Assembly (NCBI RefSeq): GCF_025447595.1
Contig: NZ_JAOEJU010000016.1
Location: 1-64,000, forward strand
Direction: 5' to 3'
Source of the DNA: Pseudomonas koreensis
Lineage (GTDB): Bacteria > Pseudomonadota > Gammaproteobacteria > Pseudomonadales > Pseudomonadaceae
DNA: 64,000 nucleotides
Shown here: positions 35,150 through 41,698 of the stretch, piece after piece
How the letters are laid out: each line of letters starts with the position of its first letter
Position numbering within the stretch: the first letter of the stretch is position 1
The notes under the pieces: generated by a model
Told to the model about the DNA's origin: nothing
Databases searched by the model: none
Seen by the model: the letters and a program-made list of their open reading frames with translations, nothing else
Made by a program: the position numbers and the translations under genes

Positions 35150-35200
35150 CGTGACCTCTGAGACTTTCGCGCCGGAAGAACCCCGGCGCCGAAGAGGAAT

Positions 35201-35887
35201 CTAGCGGATTTTGCCAATAGCGTCAGTGAACAAACGTAATGGGTTTGGCATGAACTGCGAGAGCGTGCGCATCAGGCGCGTGACCGGTTTGTGCGCAACG
35301 GGTGCCAGCTCCACCTGCCACGGCGTGACCAGAACCGGTTGGTGATAGCGGTTTTCGATGCCGCTCAGGACATAGCGTTTACCGGGAGTAACGCGGTCCG
35401 GATCATATTTCATATAAAACGAAGTGGCGGTTCGTTCATCGTGCGAGGCTCGGGCAATCTCGACTTCACTGTTGCCGGCATCGTGCAGGGTGATAGTGAC
35501 GGCTTCATGCTCATTGATTGCGCGAGGTTCTTGAACCTCGACGTATAAAAAGCCGATCGGGCTCAGGTGCAATGTTTGCCGATGCGGTGCGTTGTTGACG
35601 ATAACGAAGTAGTCCTGTTCGACCAACAGTGCTTGCTGGTTGTGGAACATCTGGACATTGATCTGATACTTCACCCCGACATCGTTGTAGCAATGCGGGA
35701 AGGAGAACTTCCAGTCGACATCGAACAAGTAAGAGTGACGCCAGTCCTTGACGCGTACGGGTGATTTGGCGTTGACGACGTTGACACTGACTACCGTTTC
35801 ATTATTCCCGTCCACCGGTGCGTTGAAGTCAGGTGGAAAGCGGAAGTCCACAGTCACCATTGGATGCTGTTCGTGCAACAGGCTCAT
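35201..35887 (-). CDS. Double YbaY-like domain protein without signal peptide
   Basis: 228 aa. Two YbaY-like halves by eye. The second half has VTITLHDAGNSEVEIA and SFYMKYDPDRVTPGKRYVLSGIEN, closely patterned on the neighbouring lipoprotein's FHLSYDPAQVKPGHRYSVSARIE. The first half has a looser copy (VVSVNVVNAKS and KFSFPHCYNDVGVKYQINVQMF). There is no lipobox or hydrophobic N terminus, so it appears cytoplasmic or non-classically exported. I know of no assigned role. It starts 97 bases from the plsB end. Confidence 0.75.
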   Translation of the reverse strand: MSLLHEQHPMVTVDFRFPPDFNAPVDGNNETVVSVNVVNAKSPVRVKDWRHSYLFDVDWKFSFPHCYNDVGVKYQINVQMFHNQQALLVEQDYFVIVNNAPHRQTLHLSPIGFLYVEVQEPRAINEHEAVTITLHDAGNSEVEIARASHDERTATSFYMKYDPDRVTPGKRYVLSGIENRYHQPVLVTPWQVELAPVAHKPVTRLMRTLSQFMPNPLRLFTDAIGKIR

Positions 35888-35937
35888 CCCGATATCCTTA
35901 TCGTGATTATTGAAGTGAGCCTATTAATTCACGAATC

Positions 35938-35973
35938 AACTAACGAGAGAACGGGGAAGGACTCCCGTTAGTT
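35938..35973 (-). terminator. Hairpin between plsB and the YbaY-like gene
   Basis: AACTAACG and CGTTAGTT arms (35938-35945 and 35966-35973) just downstream of plsB on the minus strand. No clear T tract, so it may be a processing or weak termination site. Confidence 0.4.
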
Positions 35974-35984
35974 GTCGGAAAGTT

Positions 35985-38483
35985 TCAGACGTCTGCACTA
36001 ACAGCCGTTTCCGCTGCATCTTCACTGCGATGCAACGCCACCTGACGGATCGACAAGCGAATCTCTGCCGGCAACACCCGTTTGGCTGCGCCTTCAGCCA
36101 GTTCGCCGAGCAGTTCGTGATAGCTCAATTTGCCTGCTTCGTCGCGACGCAGCACGTCAAGATCGAGCATCGTCTGGATAAAGTGGCGGAACAGGCTCTT
36201 GTCGAAAAATTCCGGTGCATTCAGGCCATGCAGGATCGACAGGCGCTGGGCCATGACCGTGCACAGGTCTTCCAGTTCTTCGGCGCTGATGCTGTTCTGG
36301 CCGCTGTTGAGCAGCAGGGAAACGGTCATGTAGAAGCGTTGCAGGGTCTGGGCGATGCTCTTCGACAGCAGGGTCAGCAGTACGAAATGCCGCGAGCTCG
36401 GCGCCGGGCGCAGGTACACGTCTTTCTCGAAACGCAGCAGGCCTTGTTCGACGAACGCTTCCAGCCACTGATCGATCACTGCATCCAGTTCGTCCAGGGT
36501 CCAGCGGATGAACAGCTCCGATTGCAGGTACGGATACAGCGCGCGGGTGTAGCGCAGGATCTGTTCGCGGCTCATGCGCGATGCACTCTGGAAGAAACTC
36601 GCCAGCAGCGCCGGCAGGGCGAAGATGTGCAGCACGTTGTTGCGGTAGTAGGTCATCAGAACGGCGTTCTGCTCGTCCAGATACAGAATCTTGCCCAGCG
36701 CATCGTTCTGCTCGGACAGCAGATCCATGTCCTTCACGTGTTCGATCAGCGCCCGGCCATCGCCCTCCGGCAACGTGGTATGCGGCGAGTAAGGGACTTT
36801 GCGCAGCAATGCCAGATACAGATCCAGCACTCGCGCCATGGCGCGATCATCCAGCGCCAGGCGAGTGGTCGACAGCAGCGCCAGCGCTACCAGGTTGACC
36901 GGGTTGATCGCTGCGGCTTCGTTGAGATGCTGCGCGACTTTCTCGCCGAGGCGGTTGGTGGTTTCGTTGAGCCAGGCCGGTTTGTACTGCGGGCCGAGTT
37001 CCTGCTGACGCCAGTCCGGCTGTTCGCTGTCGAGGAATTCCGCGAGTTTGATCGGCTCGCCGAAGTTCACCGCCACTTGGCCGAAACGCTGCTTGAGTGC
37101 GCCGATGACTTTGAAGATGTCGAAGATCGATTCTTTCTTCTTGCTCGCGCCACGCAGTTCGCCGAGGTAGGTGCGGCCTTCGAGCACGCGCTCGTAACCG
37201 ATGTACACCGGCACGAACACGATCGGCATCCGCGACGAACGCAGGAAGCTGCGCATGGTGATCGCGAGCATCCCGGTTTTCGGTTGCAGCATGCGCCCGG
37301 TACGCGAGCGGCCGCCTTCGACGAAGTACTCGACCGGGAAGCCTTTGGTGAACAGGGTGTGCAGGTATTCGTTGAACACCGAGGTGTACAGCGGATTGCC
37401 CTTGAACGTGCGGCGCATGAAGAACGCGCCGCCACGGCGCAGCAGGCTGCCGATTACCGGCATGTTGAGGTTGATCCCGGCGGCGATGTGCGGCGGGGTC
37501 AGGCCGTTGCGGAACAGCAGGTACGACAGCAGCAGGTAGTCGATATGGCTGCGGTGGCACGGCACGTAGATCACTTCGTGACCCTGGGCGACCTTCTGCA
37601 CGCCTTCGATGTGGTTGACCTTGATCCCGTCGTAGATCTTGTTCCAGAACCAGCTCAGCACCACTTCCAGAAAACGGATCGCGGTGTAGGTGTAGTCCGA
37701 GGCGATCTCGTTGCCGTAGCGCAGGGCCTGGGCCTTGGCTTTTTCCGGGGAGATGTTTTCGCGCTCGGCTTCGTCAAGGATCGCTTGCTTGACCAGCGGC
37801 TGGTTGAGCAGGCCTTTGACCAGGTTACGGCGGTGGGAGATGTCCGGGCCGATCACTGCAGCCTTGAGGTTGCGGAAGTGCACCCGCAGGATCCGCTGGG
37901 CCATGCGCACGGTGCGCTCGTGGCCCTTGTTGTGTTCGATCAGTTCGCGCAGGTGGATCGGCGCGGAGAATTGCACGCGGGTCTTGCGGCCCAGAATCAT
38001 GATGCTCAGCAGGCGACGCAGGCGCCCGGTGACGGCCCAGCTGTCGGCGAACAGCAATTTCCACGGGCTGTTCTCGCTGTCCGGCGACTGTCCCCAGAAC
38101 ACGCTGACCGGAATGATCTGCGCGTCTTCGGCAGCGTTCTGACTGAGGGCGCTGACCAGTCGTGTCAGGGTCGGCGGTGCGCCGCGCTTGTCCTGGCGAC
38201 CGAGCCAGTCCGGGTCCGGCGTCAGGTAGAAGAACGCCGCCGGTTCGATCAGCGAACCCACGGACACCGGCAGCACCGGGCGCGGCAATCCGGCCTTGGT
38301 GCACTCGGTGTCGACCACCGCCAGATCAGTCAGCGATGGGTTTTGCAGGACGTAGAACACCGGACGACTGCGGTCGAGGTTGAGGGTAAACGACGACTGG
38401 TTGATCGTCTCGGAGCGAACCCAGAGATACAACAGTCGGCGCAAGGTGCCAAACACAAGACGGCGGAACGGGGAACGGGTCAT
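35985..38483 (-). CDS. plsB: Glycerol-3-phosphate acyltransferase PlsB
   Basis: 832 aa, inner-membrane associated. Transfers an acyl chain to the sn-1 position of glycerol-3-phosphate, the first step of phospholipid synthesis. Acyltransferase motif I HRSHID with His310 and Asp315 (VPCHRSHIDYLLLSY), followed by GGAFFMRRTFKGNPLY, YFVEGGRSRTGR and IVFVPVYIGYERV, the four PlsB blocks. Starts at ATG 38483 (MTRSPFRRLVFG); a 26-codon upstream extension is not PlsB-like. The length agrees with pseudomonad PlsB. Confidence 0.96.
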   Translation of the reverse strand: MTRSPFRRLVFGTLRRLLYLWVRSETINQSSFTLNLDRSRPVFYVLQNPSLTDLAVVDTECTKAGLPRPVLPVSVGSLIEPAAFFYLTPDPDWLGRQDKRGAPPTLTRLVSALSQNAAEDAQIIPVSVFWGQSPDSENSPWKLLFADSWAVTGRLRRLLSIMILGRKTRVQFSAPIHLRELIEHNKGHERTVRMAQRILRVHFRNLKAAVIGPDISHRRNLVKGLLNQPLVKQAILDEAERENISPEKAKAQALRYGNEIASDYTYTAIRFLEVVLSWFWNKIYDGIKVNHIEGVQKVAQGHEVIYVPCHRSHIDYLLLSYLLFRNGLTPPHIAAGINLNMPVIGSLLRRGGAFFMRRTFKGNPLYTSVFNEYLHTLFTKGFPVEYFVEGGRSRTGRMLQPKTGMLAITMRSFLRSSRMPIVFVPVYIGYERVLEGRTYLGELRGASKKKESIFDIFKVIGALKQRFGQVAVNFGEPIKLAEFLDSEQPDWRQQELGPQYKPAWLNETTNRLGEKVAQHLNEAAAINPVNLVALALLSTTRLALDDRAMARVLDLYLALLRKVPYSPHTTLPEGDGRALIEHVKDMDLLSEQNDALGKILYLDEQNAVLMTYYRNNVLHIFALPALLASFFQSASRMSREQILRYTRALYPYLQSELFIRWTLDELDAVIDQWLEAFVEQGLLRFEKDVYLRPAPSSRHFVLLTLLSKSIAQTLQRFYMTVSLLLNSGQNSISAEELEDLCTVMAQRLSILHGLNAPEFFDKSLFRHFIQTMLDLDVLRRDEAGKLSYHELLGELAEGAAKRVLPAEIRLSIRQVALHRSEDAAETAVSADV

Positions 38484-38584
38484 ACGGCTTCTGCGTGAGT
38501 GGATAAACCGAGCGTTTGCTCGGGCGGTCGATAGTGTGCCGGATTCATGGAAAATCGGCAAAAAAGCGGCGAAGTAATCTCCTG

Positions 38585-38612
38585 TTGAGAGTTTTGCCGC
38601 CTGTCATATACT
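38585..38612 (+). promoter_or_regulatory. Sigma-70 promoter of the cold-shock gene
   Basis: TTGAGA, 16-base spacer, TATACT. It predicts a leader of about 100 bases before the ATG at 38721. A small hairpin, AGGCTTT/AAAGCCT, is at 38671-38691, followed by AAAAAGGAG at 38702-38710. Long leaders are common in cold-shock genes. Confidence 0.6.
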
Positions 38613-38720
38613 CGGCGATCTGTCGCCGGGGCCCTTTTATGGACGTCGGACGCAGGCTGACGTTCCTCAAAGGCTTTCCTGCGAAAAGCCTGTTCAATAA
38701 TAAAAAAGGAGTATGAACAG

Positions 38721-38930
38721 ATGGCAACACGTGAAACCGGCAACGTGAAGTGGTTCAACGACGCCAAGGGCTACGGCTTCATTCAGCGCGAAGACGGGGT
38801 GGACGTGTTCGTGCACTACCGCGCGATCCGCGGCGAAGGCCACCGTTCGCTGACCGAGGGTCAGCAGGTTGAATACGCGGTGGTGGAAGGGCAGAAGGGG
38901 TTGCAGGCTGAAGACGTGGTCGGGTTGTAA
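38721..38930 (+). CDS. Cold-shock domain protein
   Basis: 69 aa, single OB-fold nucleic-acid-binding domain. RNP1 is KGYGFIQR and RNP2 is VFVHYRAI; KWFNDAKGYGF is the standard start. Acts as an RNA chaperone or regulator. Which paralogue it is (CspA, CapB or CspD type) cannot be decided by eye. Strong AAAAAGGAG ribosome site. In PAO1 the corresponding gene (PA1159 by memory) heads the same block of hypothetical gene, rlmA, dapE and ndvB. Confidence 0.93.
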   Translation: MATRETGNVKWFNDAKGYGFIQREDGVDVFVHYRAIRGEGHRSLTEGQQVEYAVVEGQKGLQAEDVVGL

Positions 38931-38958
38931 ACCGCACTCTTCGGATCCCCAAAAACAC

Positions 38959-39047
38959 TGTGGGAGCGGGCTTGCCCGCGAATGCGGTTTGTCAGCCACC
39001 TCTATTTTGGATGTGCCGCCGCCTTCGCGGGCAAGCCCGCTCCCACA
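38959..39047. repeat. REP doublet, GGGCTTGCCCGC variant
   Basis: Inverted arms of GGGAGCGGGCTTGCCCGC, 89 bases overall. Both arms carry matching changes relative to the other copies (A-to-G and T-to-C), so hairpin pairing is kept. Confidence 0.9.
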
Positions 39048-39066
39048 GGTTTTGTGTACTGCTTTG

Positions 39067-39444
39067 TTATGAAGTTTTCCAGGTGATTTCTTCTTCACCA
39101 TCGGCGCTGATGCGAATCCAGCGATCCGCCGTCTCCTCGCCTTCTTCCTCGACCCACGTCCCCGGAGCGCAGCGCACCTCAACGTTCAGCGCGGCAAAGG
39201 CTGCGCGGGCGCAGGCAATGTCGTCGTCCCATGGGGTCGCATCGCTTTCCAGGTACAGGCTGTTCCACTTGCCCACGGCTTTCGGCAGCCAGGTCACCGG
39301 GATGTTGCCGGCCTTGCACTTGTAAGTCTGGCCTTTCTGGACCCAGTCGCTGCACGGGCCGAGAGCGGCGCCCAGCCAGGCGGAAATGGCCTTGTGGTCG
39401 ACGTCGGCGTCTTTCAGGTAAATCTCGATGTCCGGTTGGCGCAT
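39067..39444 (-). CDS. Unknown protein, PA1160-like
   Basis: 125 aa from ATG 39444 (MRQPDIEIYLKDADVDHKAISAWL). Contains LGPCSDWVQKGQTYKCKAGNIPVTWLPKAVGKWNSLYLESDATPWDDDIACARAAFAAL and an acidic C terminus. No signal peptide or membrane helix. No known domain recognised. It is upstream-adjacent to nothing in its own direction except rlmA (75-base gap), so co-transcription with rlmA is possible. Confidence 0.78.
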   Translation of the reverse strand: MRQPDIEIYLKDADVDHKAISAWLGAALGPCSDWVQKGQTYKCKAGNIPVTWLPKAVGKWNSLYLESDATPWDDDIACARAAFAALNVEVRCAPGTWVEEEGEETADRWIRISADGEEEITWKTS

Positions 39445-39519
39445 GGATATCCTCACTGCGGGTCTGAAAAATCCATTCGCGGATTTAGCCGGCCCCGGGT
39501 CGTTACCCGAGACCAAAAG

Positions 39520-40329
39520 TTATTGAAGAACGAAATAATCGTAGCGCATCGACACGGTGGTCACGAACGGCTCGGGCTGTTCGATCACCGCCGCGCGGCG
39601 CTCGGCACTGGCGCGCCAGCCGTGGGGCGTCATCGCCAGCAGGTTGGCGCGATCCTCGGGCTTGTCCAGCGTCAGTTTGAATTCCAGGGTTTCACTGTGC
39701 GCCAGCGCCATGCCTTCCGGCACCAGGGCCAGATGCTTGTCGTCGGTGTATTCGCGCACTTCGTCGTACAGGCGTTCGCGCAGTTCCATCAGATGGCCGC
39801 TGGTCGGGCCGACTTTCATCAGGCCACCGCCGACGCTGAGCAGGCGCTTGGCCTCTTCCCAGTCCAGCGGACTGAAAACGCTGGCCAGAAACTGGCAACT
39901 GCCGGAGGCCAGTGGCACCCGGGCCATGCTCGCAATCAACCAGGTCAGCGCCGGATTGCGTTTGCAGGCGCGTTTGACCGCTTCCTTCGAGATATCCAGC
40001 GCGTAGCCATCGGCATCCGGTAAGGCCTCGGCGATCTGCGCGGTGTAGTAACCCTCGCCACAACCGATATCGACCCAGCGCGCCGGCGCATAACCCGCTG
40101 CCAGTTCCGCCAGACGCTTGGCCACTGGCGCGTAATGCCCGGCGTTCAGAAAGTCGCGGCGGGCCTCGACCATGGCCTGGTTGTCGCCGGGGTCGCGGCT
40201 GTTCTTGTGCTGCACCGGCAGCAGGTTCAGGTAACCCTGGCGCGCGCGGTCGAAGCGGTGGCCGGCGGGGCAGACCACACCGTTGTCCGCCGCGTTCAGC
40301 GGTTCACTGCAGATCGGGCACGCAAGCAT
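39520..40329 (-). CDS. rlmA: 23S rRNA (guanine-N1) methyltransferase, RlmA family
   Basis: 269 aa. An N-terminal zinc-finger with Cys4, Cys7, Cys20 and His24 (CPIC ... CPAGH) precedes a SAM-binding Rossmann domain (WVDIGCGEGYYTAQIAEALP). This is the RlmA(I)/RlmA(II) layout, which methylates N1 of G745 or G748 in hairpin 35. The start overlaps the dapE stop by one base (TGATG), so it is translated right after dapE. Confidence 0.9.
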   Translation of the reverse strand: MLACPICSEPLNAADNGVVCPAGHRFDRARQGYLNLLPVQHKNSRDPGDNQAMVEARRDFLNAGHYAPVAKRLAELAAGYAPARWVDIGCGEGYYTAQIAEALPDADGYALDISKEAVKRACKRNPALTWLIASMARVPLASGSCQFLASVFSPLDWEEAKRLLSVGGGLMKVGPTSGHLMELRERLYDEVREYTDDKHLALVPEGMALAHSETLEFKLTLDKPEDRANLLAMTPHGWRASAERRAAVIEQPEPFVTTVSMRYDYFVLQ

Positions 40330-41480
40330 CAGGCGAGCAACTTGATCAGGGTCTGGTAGTAGATCTCGGTCAGTACGTCGAGATCGGCCGCCAGCACGCG
40401 CTCGTTGACCTGGTGGATGGTCGCGTTGACCGGGCCCAGCTCAACCACCTGGGTGCCCATGGTCGCGATGAAACGACCGTCGGAGGTGCCGCCGCTGGTG
40501 GACGCCTTGGTCTCGCGGCCGGTGATCTGCTTGATGCTCGACGACACCGCGTCGAGCAGTGCGCCCGGCTCGGTGAGGAACGGCAGACCGGACAGCGCCC
40601 AGTCGATGTGCCAGTCCAGGCCGTGCTTGTCGAGGATGTCGGCGACGCGTTTCTGCAAGCCTTCAACGGTTGATTCGGTGGAGAAGCGGAAGTTGAACAC
40701 CGCCACCAGATCGCCCGGAATCACATTGGTCGCGCCGGTGCCGGAGTTGACGTTGGAAATCTGGAAGCTGGTCGGCGGGAAGAAGTCGTTGCCGTGATCC
40801 CAATGCTCGGCGGCCAGTTCGGCCAAGGCCGGGGCGGCGAGGTGGATCGGGTTCTTCGCCAGGTGCGGATAGGCCACATGGCCCTGCACGCCGCGCACGG
40901 TCAGTTTGGCGCCGAGGGAGCCGCGACGACCGTTCTTCACTACGTCGCCCACCAGCGTGGTGCTCGACGGTTCGCCGACGATGCACCAGTCCAGACGCTC
41001 GTTACGGGCTGCCAGACGCTCGACCACGGCCTTGGTGCCGTGATGCGCCGGGCCTTCTTCGTCGCTGGTGATCAGGAACGCAACCTTGCCCTTGTGATCC
41101 GGATAGTCGGCGACAAAGCGCTCGGCGGCGACGGTCATCGAAGCCAGGCTGCCTTTCATGTCCGCCGCGCCACGGCCGCAGAGCATGCCGTGTTCGTCGA
41201 TCACCGCATTGAACGGGTCGATCTGCCAGGCGGTCACCGGGCCGGTCGGCACCACGTCGGTGTGGCCGGCGAAGCACAGCACCGGGCCGTCGCCTTTACC
41301 GTGAGTCGCCCAGAAGTTATCCACATCTTCGATGCGCATCGGTTCCAGCTGGAAACCGGCATCGCCCAGGCGCTGCATCATCTGCTTCTGGCAATCGGCG
41401 TCGACCGGCGTCACGGACGGACGGCGGATCAGGTCGATGGCGAGTTGGAGGGTCGGCGAAAGGTCGGCGTGGGCCGTCAT
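40329..41480 (-). CDS. dapE: Succinyl-diaminopimelate desuccinylase
   Basis: 383 aa. Zinc M20-family hydrolase of lysine/diaminopimelate synthesis; it hydrolyses N-succinyl-LL-DAP. Metal motifs CFAGHTDVVPTG and DEEGPAHHGT, and a C-terminal metal His in VELGPVNATIHQVNE. Starts at ATG 41480; 27 upstream in-frame codons run through a REP arm. It is coupled to rlmA. DapD and DapC for the two preceding steps are at 47.2-48.3 kb and 51.4-52.6 kb. Confidence 0.95.
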   Translation of the reverse strand: MTAHADLSPTLQLAIDLIRRPSVTPVDADCQKQMMQRLGDAGFQLEPMRIEDVDNFWATHGKGDGPVLCFAGHTDVVPTGPVTAWQIDPFNAVIDEHGMLCGRGAADMKGSLASMTVAAERFVADYPDHKGKVAFLITSDEEGPAHHGTKAVVERLAARNERLDWCIVGEPSSTTLVGDVVKNGRRGSLGAKLTVRGVQGHVAYPHLAKNPIHLAAPALAELAAEHWDHGNDFFPPTSFQISNVNSGTGATNVIPGDLVAVFNFRFSTESTVEGLQKRVADILDKHGLDWHIDWALSGLPFLTEPGALLDAVSSSIKQITGRETKASTSGGTSDGRFIATMGTQVVELGPVNATIHQVNERVLAADLDVLTEIYYQTLIKLLA

Positions 41481-41517
41481 GGAAAACTCCGGATGCTTGA
41501 AATTGGGCAAGGGCCAA

Positions 41518-41607
41518 TGTGGGAGCGAGCTTGCTCGCGAAAGCAGTGTTTCAGGCAACATAAGGGTTGAATGTTACAAAGCCTTCGCGAGCAAGCTCGC
41601 TCCCACA
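41518..41607. repeat. REP doublet (REPIN)
   Basis: Inverted REP arms with TGTGGG outermost, 90 bases, between ndvB and dapE. Confidence 0.9.
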
Positions 41608-41655
41608 GGGTTGGATATCACGCCAAGCCCTGCAAAATGGCGGTTATCTTAAAGC

Positions 41656-41681
41656 AAAACGGCGACCATTGGCCGCCGTTT
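41656..41681 (-). terminator. Intrinsic terminator after ndvB
   Basis: On the minus strand an AAACGGCG/CGCCGTTT stem with additional inner pairing, ending in TTTTGCTTTAAG. It starts 18 bases after the ndvB stop. Confidence 0.75.
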
Positions 41682-41698
41682 AGTGCACCGGGAAGGAT

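Noticed and set aside
36030..38498. 822-codon open frame antisense to plsB
   Set aside because: Gln/Arg/His-rich mirror translation; PlsB motifs are intact on the other strand.
38516..38716. 66-codon open frame in the cold-shock gene leader
   Set aside because: Spans the promoter itself, so most of it would not be transcribed from it.
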